A stretch of 64,000 nt of DNA from Prevotella sp. GTDB taxonomy: Bacteria > Bacteroidota > Bacteroidia > Bacteroidales > Bacteroidaceae. The position numbers and the translations under genes were made by a program. The notes under the pieces were generated by a model, which saw nothing but the letters and a program-made list of their open reading frames with translations, was not told where the DNA came from and searched no databases. The stretch is from positions 1-64,000 of the forward strand of contig JAEEXI010000004.1 of assembly GCA_016291495.1 (NCBI GenBank). The letters are read 5' to 3'. Below, piece by piece: positions 44,911 through 53,353 of this stretch; the first letter of the stretch is position 1; each line of letters begins with the position of its first letter.

Positions 44911-45646
44911 AAACAAGGCGTTCTTTGAAGATAGAGCCAACGAGTTGAATCAACTCTATCAATGCCTGTCAAGCCTGTTTTCGAAGGACTATTGCGAGCT
45001 TTCCTCTTTGAAGAACGCGGCAAAGACCTTGGAAGCACAAGCTAATGGTAGCGCGACACTAGACGAGTGGGGCTACAAGATTGAGAATCTGATATTACCT
45101 GTTGGAGATGTCCGAAATACAGAACCGGCAGGAATTGTTGTGAGATTAAACATGGGATGTGAGTGCAAAGCAAAAGTGGCAGACTATAATAAGACTTGCG
45201 ACCCTTTTACCATTTATTCATTCCATCTTCATGTCTGTGGCGACTATCAAGGAAAGGCCTACAGTTGGGGGATGCATTTGGAGAAAGATACGTCAAAAAA
45301 AACAACTGAATGGCATCCGCTATACCATTTGCACTGCTTTGACGGACGTAATCAGATGAAACATGCGCTATTCGATACTCTGCAAAATAGAGGAATGCTA
45401 TATCTGAATGTGCCCAGACTGGCTCATTACCCTTTGGATATCGTTTTAGGGATAGGTTTTTGTCTGATGAACTTCCATACCAAAGACGTATTTACGAAAT
45501 TTTACAGTGAAGATCGAGTGTTCCCACGATTGTATCAGTCATCACAGCAACGGATTTTGGAACCCTATTATAATGCCATCACTAGCACCATGGGTGCAGG
45601 TACAGGATGGGCCGGAAAGAAGGAACTATGCCCTCAAATCGTTTAA
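44888..45646 (+). CDS. Hypothetical protein of a kinase/methyltransferase module
   Basis: A 252-aa soluble protein without a recognised family. The middle 'GMHLEKDTSKKTTEWHPLYHLHCFDG' has a His-rich 'HPLYHLH' motif that could bind metal, similar in pattern to small 'HPxYHxH' domains seen near toxin-like genes. Start at 44888 or 44903. Both overlap the upstream gene, and its 3' end overlaps the methyltransferase gene, so the four genes are tightly coupled. Confidence 0.6.
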   Translation: MSKPKMNRNKAFFEDRANELNQLYQCLSSLFSKDYCELSSLKNAAKTLEAQANGSATLDEWGYKIENLILPVGDVRNTEPAGIVVRLNMGCECKAKVADYNKTCDPFTIYSFHLHVCGDYQGKAYSWGMHLEKDTSKKTTEWHPLYHLHCFDGRNQMKHALFDTLQNRGMLYLNVPRLAHYPLDIVLGIGFCLMNFHTKDVFTKFYSEDRVFPRLYQSSQQRILEPYYNAITSTMGAGTGWAGKKELCPQIV

Positions 45647-47484
45647 TACCCAGCTACGTTTTACGGAAGTTCGCATCGCTGTGTGACTGTAATGACAGCT
45701 ATTATACAGACTGCTTTATCGTTTCTGCCTATTTGAGTCAGAACTGCATCCTTGTAAGGAATAACCAGCTGATTCTGGAGCATATCATAGACAATGAGAA
45801 TGTTGCCAAGTTTGTAGAATATCTGAATCAAAAAGGTATTCGACTGGGATTGGAAGATTTGATTGCTTTCTTTGAGTTTGTGGTATCTCCACAGGAAAAG
45901 GAGGTAAATGGAGCTGTATATACCCCAGAGTATATCAGAGAGCATATTGTCAGTCGTGTATTAAGTCAACTGGACGGGCCATTGTCTGTAAAGAAATTTG
46001 CAGATGTAGCATGCGGCTGCGGTGGCTTCCTGATTACGCTGGCGAGACATCTGCACGAGGCAGACATTCCATATCGGGAGATATTTGCAAACTGTCTGTA
46101 TGGCGTAGATATAGCAGAATATAGCATTGACAGAACTAGATTAATGCTGACCCTGCTCGCATTAGAGGAAGAAGATGAGGAGGCGTATCAATTTAACCTG
46201 GTACATGCCAATTCTCTTATTTTCAAATGGGAGGATGTGGATGAAGTGAGACAACATGGTGGATTTGATGCGATAGTTGGAAATCCACCATATGTTGGTG
46301 CGTCTAAGATAGACGAAGAGAGCAAAGTCCTGATAAAGTTATGGGAAGTATCGAAGACGGGCAAGGCAGATATGTATATCCCTTTCTTCCAGATAGGTAT
46401 TGAGAACCTGATGCCAAATGGAATATTGGGGTATATTACCGTGAATAATTTCTATCGAAGTGTGAACGGTAGGGCTTTAAGGCATTATTTCGCCCATCGT
46501 AGGTATGAGGTCAGTATTGTTGACTTTGGCGCAGAACAAATATTTCAGGGGCGATCTACTTATACATGTCTCTGCTTTGTGAGGAATGTGGATGACGGAG
46601 CTGTCTATTATACCAAATGTGAGAGTGACCGACTGAGGGAATTGCAGGAAGAGAACTTTGAACGATTCGACTATCACAATCTCGAAGGACAAGATTCTTG
46701 GTCTCTACTGCCAAACCGTGAGCAGGATTTTATCAGCAGAATAAGAGAGGCGGGCATTCCGTTGGAAAAGTATACTACTATTAGAAATGGATTTGCAACA
46801 TTAAGGAATGATGTTTACCTGTTTGTACCGACGCGTGAAGACGAAAGATATTATTACTTTGAGTCGGAAGACGGAGAGGTACAGGTAGAAAGAGAAATCT
46901 GTCGCAATGCTGTGAAGGGTAACATATTGAGATGCGAAGAGGATTTTGATACTAATATAGAGAAACTAATATTTCCATACAGGACAGTAGAGAGAAATGT
47001 TGTATTGCCGATAGAAGAGGATGTGATGCGTATGCGCTATCCGTGTGCGTACAGGTATTTAGAAAACAAGCGAGGCGTGCTAAATGAAAGAAGCAAATCG
47101 GACAAGATAAAGCCCTGGTATCTTTATGGAAGGTCACAGGCCTTGAATGTGACAGGCTATAAACTGCTATTCCCTTATATAGCGGACAATCCTTATTTTA
47201 TCTTGAGTGAGGACAGGGAATTGATGTTTTATAATGGTTATTGTTTTATTGATGAATCTGTAGAGAATCTGCGGTTTTTGCAGAAACTATTGAGTACGAG
47301 ACTGTTCTGGCACTACATAAAAGTGACCAGCAAACCATACGGCGGCAATTTCTATGCCCTAGCCAAGAACTATGTTAAGACCTTCGGTGTAGCGAAGATG
47401 ACTGAGGAGCAGAAACAGAGATTTATGGCGATGACTGATGAAGAGGCAGAGCAGTTTGTTGAAGAATTGTATGGAGTCGAATAG
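45628..47484 (+). CDS. TaqI/Eco57I-type N6-adenine DNA methyltransferase
   Basis: A 618-aa protein (the start is taken at ATG 45628, preceded by GAAGGAA; an upstream ATG at 45607 is possible). Motif X 'NGAVYTPEYI' is at about residue 98, the AdoMet motif I 'DVACGCGGFL' starts at D126, and the catalytic motif IV NPPY is at 219-222. 'GYITVNNFYRS' and a C-terminal TaqI-like target-recognition region follow. No nuclease motif is visible, so it appears to be a methyltransferase alone, either part of a defence system whose effector is another module protein or an orphan. It overlaps the preceding gene. Confidence 0.85.
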   Translation: MPSNRLIPSYVLRKFASLCDCNDSYYTDCFIVSAYLSQNCILVRNNQLILEHIIDNENVAKFVEYLNQKGIRLGLEDLIAFFEFVVSPQEKEVNGAVYTPEYIREHIVSRVLSQLDGPLSVKKFADVACGCGGFLITLARHLHEADIPYREIFANCLYGVDIAEYSIDRTRLMLTLLALEEEDEEAYQFNLVHANSLIFKWEDVDEVRQHGGFDAIVGNPPYVGASKIDEESKVLIKLWEVSKTGKADMYIPFFQIGIENLMPNGILGYITVNNFYRSVNGRALRHYFAHRRYEVSIVDFGAEQIFQGRSTYTCLCFVRNVDDGAVYYTKCESDRLRELQEENFERFDYHNLEGQDSWSLLPNREQDFISRIREAGIPLEKYTTIRNGFATLRNDVYLFVPTREDERYYYFESEDGEVQVEREICRNAVKGNILRCEEDFDTNIEKLIFPYRTVERNVVLPIEEDVMRMRYPCAYRYLENKRGVLNERSKSDKIKPWYLYGRSQALNVTGYKLLFPYIADNPYFILSEDRELMFYNGYCFIDESVENLRFLQKLLSTRLFWHYIKVTSKPYGGNFYALAKNYVKTFGVAKMTEEQKQRFMAMTDEEAEQFVEELYGVE

Positions 47485-47772
47485 GGTCGATATGAAAGTA
47501 CGTATTGAGACAGAAGTATTGACGGACGAACAAAGAAATCCAATATGGGATGGCATTGTTAGGATGAAAATATTTCAGTGAATGAAGGAGGAAGTCTAAT
47601 ATGAGGGCTGAGGGATAATGCAATGGAAACGTGAGGGAATAAAAAAGTATAAGGCTATGATGACTAGGAATCTGATGATAAGGAGATAAAGGGATAACAG
47701 CTGTGGTTCTGAAAGGGACCATGGCTGTTTGTAGCTTTATATTGGAAGGTGTGAAAGAAGATGGAGTAAAAA
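47485..47772. other. Non-coding gap after the methyltransferase gene
   Basis: About 290 bp with no convincing gene. A 29-codon frame (47491-47580) starts 'MKVRIETEVLTDE' and may be a fragment of a neighbouring family member. No promoter or terminator was found with confidence. Confidence 0.4.
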
Positions 47773-48138
47773 ATGTATTATATGAAAAAGTGGATTTATG
47801 ACAGGAATGGACAGGCGGTAGCCTTGGACTGTGGTGATTCGGTGTATGACCAAAATGGCAATTTTTCTCTTTGGATTCATGGTCGGAATTTGTATAATCA
47901 AGATGGTGACCACGTGGGCTGGACTGAAGGAGGTGTGTTTTACGATAGCAATAATGATGTGATAGGTTTCACTCGTGACCATACACAGCACTTACCTTCG
48001 AATCCTGGATATGGAGGTACTCCCGGTATGCCAGGATTGTGTGGAAAACCAGGAAGACCTGGTTTCGAGGGTGAACCAGGTCGGCCTGGATATGGCGGCT
48101 GGTCGGACGAGTTGCTGGAGGATTATATTGAGGAATAG
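47773..48138 (+). CDS. 4-fold beta-flower protein with collagen-like tail
   Basis: A 121-aa protein. Residues about 6-66 hold four repeats of a 'YDxNGxxVx' strand pattern ('IYDRNGQAVA', 'VYDQNGNFSLWI', 'LYNQDGDHVGWT', 'VFYDSNNDVIGF'), as in the 4-fold beta-flower domain. Residues about 79-109 form ten Gly-x-y triplets (GTP, GMP, GLC, GKP, GRP, GFE, GEP, GRP), a collagen-like stretch, then an acidic C-terminus. ATG 47773 is preceded by GGAG. Such proteins occur near defence genes; function unknown. Confidence 0.72.
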   Translation: MYYMKKWIYDRNGQAVALDCGDSVYDQNGNFSLWIHGRNLYNQDGDHVGWTEGGVFYDSNNDVIGFTRDHTQHLPSNPGYGGTPGMPGLCGKPGRPGFEGEPGRPGYGGWSDELLEDYIEE

Positions 48139-48261
48139 AGGTGAATTTACGTGGTGAACAGACGTGATGATAGTTGAGTGATGCTGTCTGAGTGGTTCTT
48201 GGAAGAGCCGAGCGGAGAGAGAATGGGGATTGGAAGGAATAATCGGTAATTTGTTATTTGA

Positions 48262-48846
48262 ATGTTTGACATTAAAAGCATAACCATTTATCCAGAGTGC
48301 CGATATAGAAAAAATCTGGACGCAGGTGAGTATCTTTTTGGAGAGAATAGCCTGAAAGAATTCTTTGGGAAGAATGTGACGCTCCATACCATAGTAGGCA
48401 AGAATGGTAGTGGCAAGTCGTCGCTGCTAGATATCATGTTTCGTGTGGTAAATAATATGGGGGCAGTGTTGTGCAAGCAGGAAACAAGAGAGGCTGCGGA
48501 CAGAGTGAGGTATGCCAGACATATTTTTGCGGACATAGAATATAACAATGGAATAGGATATAAGTTATGTGTCAGAGATACTCTCTTGTGGATTGAATCA
48601 AGCGAAGATGTGTATTGGTTGTCAGATAGTACTCTAAAGTCGAAGGCTTTAGATGTGGACGTAGAATATTTGTCCAGTCTATTAAAACAACGATATGATG
48701 ATGCACATTTCCATGATTATAGTGACATGCGGCCACAAGAAAGAAAGTCTGACGTTGCCAAAATGCTGTTCTATACCGTTGCTACCAACTATTCGATGTT
48801 AGGATTTCAGTCGGCAGACTATGATGATGAAGATGGTGGAGAGTGA
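48262..48846 (+). pseudogene. Truncated AAA/ABC-type ATPase
   Basis: A 194-aa frame with the Walker A motif GKNGSGKSS (46-54) and the N-terminal lobe of an SMC/OLD-like AAA ATPase, ending at residue 194 with an acidic tail. The ABC signature, Walker B and switch regions are missing; intact relatives are expected to be several hundred residues longer. The stop lies 109 bp before drt3a, so the DRT3 unit may have replaced its 3' part, or a nonsense mutation truncated it. Confidence 0.7.
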
Positions 48847-48955
48847 GATGGAGGAGATGAGAAAATAAAGCCCTACGGAGAACCAGGGAACGGTGGTTGT
48901 GAGTAACTCTAAGAGGGGCATGGTTCGTTTGTTGTTTAAGATATAGTGTAGTTTT

Positions 48956-50386
48956 ATGTTTGACCAAAGCTTTTCTGCTGCTAATTTCGAGGCGCTATTT
49001 GAGATAGAGCTTCGGAAGGGACTTGTGGACTTTAACCAGATGCCACAGGAATACAGGGATGCTGCGACCAATGTAAAGGCTGTCAGGGCAGAACTGACTT
49101 TACTTCGCAAGAAAAAACGAGCTGCCTGGACTCAGACAGAGGAGGAAGACTATGAGTTCTGGCGAGAAGAACTGAAGATAAGATTGGCAGATAAGGAAGA
49201 GGCGCTGAAGAAAGATATGGAGGCATTGTCTGAAGCAGCAAACATGAGCGGGTTTGGGTTCCGACTTACATCGCATATGTACGGTGGAAAGCAGTACTTT
49301 GAGGTGGACAAAGCCGACAGGGTGCAGCACTTTGCCATGAAATGCCTACAGAGAAACTTAGTGAACGCCTTTGGCGTTGAGATGGTGAGCAGACACACAG
49401 TGATGGCCAACCTAAAGTTGATGCTGAACAATAATCTGCCCATTTACATCATCAGGACTGATATCCGGCATTTTTTCGAATCAATTCCCCAAAACAGGCT
49501 TATGTCGCTGATAGAACGTAACTCCATACTGAGCAACAAGTCGAAAGGACTGATTAAAAACATCATGGCAGGCTATAAGGGGATTAAGGACAAACGATTA
49601 CTTGCGGCAGGGAAGGGTGTTCCAAGGGGTATTGGTATCAGTTCTGCTTTGTCAGAGATTTATCTTGCCGAACTTGACAAAATGATAAAAGGTAGAAAGG
49701 AGGTCATCTTTTATGTCCGCTATGTGGATGACATATTTATGATTCTGTCTGATATGCCGTATGGCTTTACACTGGCATCCTATTATCAGGCTCTTGAAGA
49801 CCAGTTTCATAAATACGGTCTAGACTTACAACCAGTAGGGAGTGGTAAATGCCAGCTCCTTGATTACTATACACCTGCGAATGGCAGGTCCCAAAATGAC
49901 AGCCTGACCTATCTGGGATATTGTCTTTATTTGAACAAGGATGCCAGAAACCGTAGAAGAACAAAATTCGGGATGTCAGGTGAGAGGAAACAACGGTTCA
50001 AATCGCGTGTTGACAACGTGTTTGATCGCTTCAAACATGAATTAAAGTATGATATTAAACAGGCCAAACGCGACTTGAAAGATGGACTGAACTTGATAAC
50101 TGGCAATATCAGGCTAAGTAAAGCCAAGGAGGGAGTGAAGGTCGGGTTCTACTACAACAATGATTTAGTAGATGTGGATCAGGACTTCGATGAATTGGAG
50201 CATTATCTGCACTCGAAGCATGTGAGAGTGCCAGGCAACTTATTTGCAGACCCTGCTGACGAGAGAGCCTTTGTAAAGAAACGCAGGGATTTTATCAATT
50301 CCATCAGCTTGAAAGATAGGTGGAAAGAGAAAAAGACGTTTGACATTGGCGTGGGTCGATTAAAGGAGATACGGAAATGGCTGTAA
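48956..50386 (+). CDS. drt3a: Antiviral reverse transcriptase Drt3a (UG3-like)
   Basis: A 476-aa RT-like protein. The N-terminus 'MFDQSFSAANFEALFEIELRKG' fits Drt3a. Residues about 75-135 are a charged helical insert, and the RT fingers/palm follow with motif A D169 in 'IIRTDIRHFFESIP', motif B 'KGVPRGIGISSALSEIYL' and the catalytic YVDD at 256-259. The C-terminal about 130 residues form the thumb. Known DRT type 3 systems contain UG3 and UG8 RTs with an ncRNA; this pair fits by order, spacing and motifs. It overlaps drt3b by 10 nt. Confidence 0.85.
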   Translation: MFDQSFSAANFEALFEIELRKGLVDFNQMPQEYRDAATNVKAVRAELTLLRKKKRAAWTQTEEEDYEFWREELKIRLADKEEALKKDMEALSEAANMSGFGFRLTSHMYGGKQYFEVDKADRVQHFAMKCLQRNLVNAFGVEMVSRHTVMANLKLMLNNNLPIYIIRTDIRHFFESIPQNRLMSLIERNSILSNKSKGLIKNIMAGYKGIKDKRLLAAGKGVPRGIGISSALSEIYLAELDKMIKGRKEVIFYVRYVDDIFMILSDMPYGFTLASYYQALEDQFHKYGLDLQPVGSGKCQLLDYYTPANGRSQNDSLTYLGYCLYLNKDARNRRRTKFGMSGERKQRFKSRVDNVFDRFKHELKYDIKQAKRDLKDGLNLITGNIRLSKAKEGVKVGFYYNNDLVDVDQDFDELEHYLHSKHVRVPGNLFADPADERAFVKKRRDFINSISLKDRWKEKKTFDIGVGRLKEIRKWL

Positions 50387-52578
50387 GAAGAAAGAAAATC
50401 AAATTACGGTATAAGGCAGAGCGTGTACTTTTCTCTGACGTGTTGCCATACGAGTTGCCGGTCATCTTCTCAAACCGATACTTTTACCGATTCCTGATAG
50501 AGAATGGTATAAAAATCAAGAATGGAAAGGTGTGGGCAAACGATGATATTCCCGAAGGCGCAAAACAGATACTGCTGTTATTATTCGGCTTTGAGGACTT
50601 GAATGTCTTGAAAACCAAGGATGCCGACAAATTGCTGAGCACGATTCCTTTTACATTCCATATCCTTCACAAGCCGACAAAAGCAAGGGCATTGAGTGTA
50701 ATTCACCCTGCCAACCAGATTGAGATTTCCGCTTTTTATGAGAAGTACAAATCACTAATTCTTTATTACTGCAACAGAGACAGCTTTTCCATTCGGCATC
50801 CGAAGAAGGTGGCTTGTTATTTCTACTACCGTGACAAACTTCATCACCAACTGTTAGGTAGAAAGGCTGACAACATAGAGTTGTTCTTCAATGAGTATGA
50901 GAGCCTGAAAACATATTTCAGCTATAAGCGTTATACGTATATCCATAAGTTCTATGAAGACTTCCTTTTCCAACGTGCAGAGAAGAAGTTCCCCCATCTG
51001 ATGAGATTTGACATTCAGAGCTGTTTCGATAGCGTCTACACGCACTCTATTGCATGGGCGACAAGCGGTGGAAAGGATGTCTATAAAAAGACATTTGACG
51101 GAGAAGATGGCACTTTTGGCAATATGTTTGACAAGGTGATGCAACGGATGAACTACAATGAGACCAATGGCATCGTAATAGGCCCTGAATTCTCCCGTAT
51201 CTTCGCAGAAATTATTCTTCAGCACATTGACTGCAGCGTGAAGCGGAAACTTGAAGAGGAAGGATTCGTCGAGAACGAGGACTATCTCTGCTTCCGCTAT
51301 GTTGATGACTATTTCTTCTTTTACGAAAAAGACAGGCTCAAAGAAAGAGCAATGAGACTGTTTGATGCTGAGATGAAAGAGTATAAACTCAGTATCAGTG
51401 AAAGCAAAACTAAACATTTTGAACGGCCTTTTGTCACAGAGATTTCCATTGCCAAGCAGGGAATAGATAAACTTATCAAAGAATACTTGTCGTTCCATGA
51501 AGGAAAAAAATCGGAAGAGGATATGGATGAAGATGACAAACCCGTAGTGGTAGATGGAGAAGATAAAGACTTTACTAGAGAAAGGGTAGCCAAAGCTCTG
51601 GAGAATGACGCCCACCTCTATTTCAGATCAAATCGTTTTATTACAAAATACAAGTCAATCGTTAAAACAACTGGTGTTGGAAGCAAGGATGTCGTGAACT
51701 ACACCTTGGCTCGAATAGAGCGTAAACTGGTGTCGGTCCTCAAACAATTTGACAAGGTGTTCAAGTGCCTGTCTATGGGCTATGAGAAAAAACTTATGAC
51801 GGAGGAGTGCAAGGCGAAGAAGTTGAAACTGGAACGGATGCTGACAGACTATCTGATTCAGCTGACCGATGTCGTGTTTTTCCTTTATGCGGACTGCAAG
51901 CGTATCAAAACGACCCTGAAAGTGATGACAATCTTGAACGACCTCATTATCTATTTAGATAATGATTACCATCCCTCGAAAGATGAGGGGTACCAACGGT
52001 TTAGCAATGTCATCCGTGATGCCGTGTTCCGGAACATCCAAAAAGAGATAGACACCGTGTTCAGAATATCCAAATACAATGCTGAAACTCCGCTGGAAAC
52101 GCTCTATCTGTTGATAACTATACGCTCCATGAGAGACAAGTACAGGATTAATCAGGATGTCATAGACAGATATTTGGGACTGGAATATGACAGCGCGACA
52201 GGAGAGTTGAAAGATGGGTGGAAGGAAATGAATGCTCTGGTCATCATCCTGCTACTCTATTATTATGGCGGTTCCGACAAGTATCTGAAGCAGAAGAAAG
52301 GACTTGTCAAGATTATTAAGGATAAGTATGAGAAGGAACCACAAGGAACTGTCAAGAGAAATGCAGAACTGGTTATCCTTCTTCTGGATCTTCTGGCATG
52401 TCCGTTTATTGGGCATAATGATAGACGGAGAATATGCAGCTTGATGGGCATTTCAAGGCCCAAACAAGAAATAATTGAAAAATACTTAAAAAAGCGTCGT
52501 TACATGTTCACTCGTTGGACAGACGTTAACTTGACAAAGGAGTTGGGCGCAAAGGTCAGTCTTGAAGTCTACTCGTAA
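50377..52578 (+). CDS. drt3b: Antiviral reverse transcriptase Drt3b (UG8-like)
   Basis: A 733-aa RT-like protein. The N-terminus 'ERVLFSDVLPYELPVIFSNRYFY' (with Y25-E26) is conserved in Drt3b. The RT core has motif A D212 in 'RFDIQSCFDSVY', 'NGIVIGPEFSRIFAEIIL' as motif B, and the catalytic YVDD at 308-311. Residues about 395-733 are a long alpha-helical C-terminal domain absent from ordinary RTs, which probably mediates oligomerisation or ncRNA contacts. The start lies within the end of drt3a. I recall reports that Drt3b extends DNA without a nucleic-acid template, which I cannot verify here. Confidence 0.85.
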   Translation: MAVRRKKIKLRYKAERVLFSDVLPYELPVIFSNRYFYRFLIENGIKIKNGKVWANDDIPEGAKQILLLLFGFEDLNVLKTKDADKLLSTIPFTFHILHKPTKARALSVIHPANQIEISAFYEKYKSLILYYCNRDSFSIRHPKKVACYFYYRDKLHHQLLGRKADNIELFFNEYESLKTYFSYKRYTYIHKFYEDFLFQRAEKKFPHLMRFDIQSCFDSVYTHSIAWATSGGKDVYKKTFDGEDGTFGNMFDKVMQRMNYNETNGIVIGPEFSRIFAEIILQHIDCSVKRKLEEEGFVENEDYLCFRYVDDYFFFYEKDRLKERAMRLFDAEMKEYKLSISESKTKHFERPFVTEISIAKQGIDKLIKEYLSFHEGKKSEEDMDEDDKPVVVDGEDKDFTRERVAKALENDAHLYFRSNRFITKYKSIVKTTGVGSKDVVNYTLARIERKLVSVLKQFDKVFKCLSMGYEKKLMTEECKAKKLKLERMLTDYLIQLTDVVFFLYADCKRIKTTLKVMTILNDLIIYLDNDYHPSKDEGYQRFSNVIRDAVFRNIQKEIDTVFRISKYNAETPLETLYLLITIRSMRDKYRINQDVIDRYLGLEYDSATGELKDGWKEMNALVIILLLYYYGGSDKYLKQKKGLVKIIKDKYEKEPQGTVKRNAELVILLLDLLACPFIGHNDRRRICSLMGISRPKQEIIEKYLKKRRYMFTRWTDVNLTKELGAKVSLEVYS

Positions 52579-52773
52579 GGAAAGGGGTGTCCTGATGTTA
52601 GCAAGAAACTGTTGGGCATTTTGGAACTTATGTTTAGGTGACGGGATTTACTTTGCAACCAAAGCTACGTGCAGGGTAAAAGTCCAAATTACGCAACACA
52701 CATAACCCTGCATAATCCTCTCGTGAGGCTCCTGCGACGGATGGGGCTTGGGGCTTAGCCCCATTCGTTTTTG
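52579..52773 (+). ncRNA. Candidate DRT3 non-coding RNA with ACACAC template loop
   Basis: The gap after drt3b has no gene but clear structure. TGCAGGGT (52670-52677) and ACCCTGCA (52705-52712) form a perfect 8-bp stem closing a 27-nt loop that contains ACACACA at 52696-52702. A small hairpin CCTC/GAGG (52717-52728) and a strong 3' hairpin with a T-run follow. DRT3 systems are known to need an ncRNA, and I recall an ACACAC template copied into poly(GT) by Drt3a. The 5' end is not determined. Confidence 0.7.
52737..52773 (+). terminator. Rho-independent terminator closing the DRT3 ncRNA
   Basis: ACGGATGGGGCT (52737-52748) pairs with AGCCCCATTCGT (52757-52768) with one G-U pair, loop TGGGGCTT, followed by TTTTTG. 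It marks the probable 3' end of the ncRNA and of the drt3 operon. Confidence 0.7.
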
Positions 52774-52801
52774 AACATCTACCAAGAATGTAGAGGAAGA
52801 T

Positions 52802-53035
52802 ATGACGCAGGACGAAAAATGGGAACAGAGATATAACGAGGTGAAGAACTTCATTGAGACTAATAAGAGGAATCCTTCAAAATATGATGCAGAGGAGAGA
52901 GGTGAATATTATACATGGTTGAAGCACAATCGGAAGCAGATGAATGCTGGGAAGATGAAGGATGAGAGGGTGGAGAAGTTTAGAAAACTTCTGGAATTGA
53001 CGGAACAGTATAAGAGGAAGAACCAATATGAATAG
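52802..53035 (+). CDS. Helicase-associated (HA) domain small protein
   Basis: A 77-aa protein. The pattern 'W..RYNEVKNFIETNKRNPSKYDAEERGEYYTWLKHNRKQMNAGKM' with conserved Trp, Asn-x-Arg-x-Pro-Ser and Trp-Leu-x-x-Asn matches the helicase-associated domain (PF03457), usually found in tandem at helicase C-termini. As a stand-alone domain it may be a nucleic-acid-binding remnant. It starts 28 bp after the DRT3 terminator, preceded by GAGGAAG. A relation to DRT3 is unproven. Confidence 0.7.
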   Translation: MTQDEKWEQRYNEVKNFIETNKRNPSKYDAEERGEYYTWLKHNRKQMNAGKMKDERVEKFRKLLELTEQYKRKNQYE

Positions 53036-53154
53036 ATAGTTGCGTTTATAATTTAACATTTAAGGCCTTCTATGAGTCAAACCTATTTCTGTAAAAGACA
53101 CTCTGTGTTTTCCTTCTTCCGTAAACGTTTGTGTCGCAATTTGTTGACGAAATG

Positions 53155-53186
53155 TTTGGGGATTACAAAAGAAATAACTACCTTTG
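53155..53186 (+). promoter_or_regulatory. Promoter of the secreted Ig-like protein
   Basis: TTTG at 53155-53158 and TACCTTTG at 53179-53186, with 20 bp between, match the Bacteroidetes -33/-7 consensus. It gives a long leader of about 160 nt before the start codon at 53354. Confidence 0.75.
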
Positions 53187-53202
53187 TGAACGAAAGTTCG
53201 CG

Positions 53203-53301
53203 ATGCTGCTTCCGCTCGGCATATTGAGAACGAGTTCTCATCTGCTCTCGCTTACTCGCAGCATTGACCGCCGAAAGACGGCGATGCTGCTCTCGCAGCA
53301 T
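53203..53301 (+). promoter_or_regulatory. Leader with mutually exclusive hairpins
   Basis: ATGCTGC occurs at 53203-53209 and 53284-53290, and its complement GCAGCAT at 53258-53264 and 53295-53301. The second and third segments, with the inner CGCCG/CGGCG arms, form one strong hairpin; the last two form an alternative one with a 4-nt loop, so the two cannot coexist. This looks like a leader RNA switch or a repeat-derived structure upstream of the secreted-protein gene. Confidence 0.5.
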
Positions 53302-53353
53302 TGTCCAACTGCTGAGACAAAATTTAAACATATTAATAACTAAAAAAATTAAC

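Noticed and set aside
50854..51615. 253-codon minus-strand frame opposite drt3b
   Set aside because: Phe/Leu/Ile-rich shadow of the RT palm-coding region; no promoter or conserved pattern.
48956..52578. Group II intron or retron reverse transcriptase
   Set aside because: No intron domain V/VI structure or maturase domain, two RTs instead of one, and no retron-type msr/msd fold; the pair and the downstream RNA fit DRT3 better.
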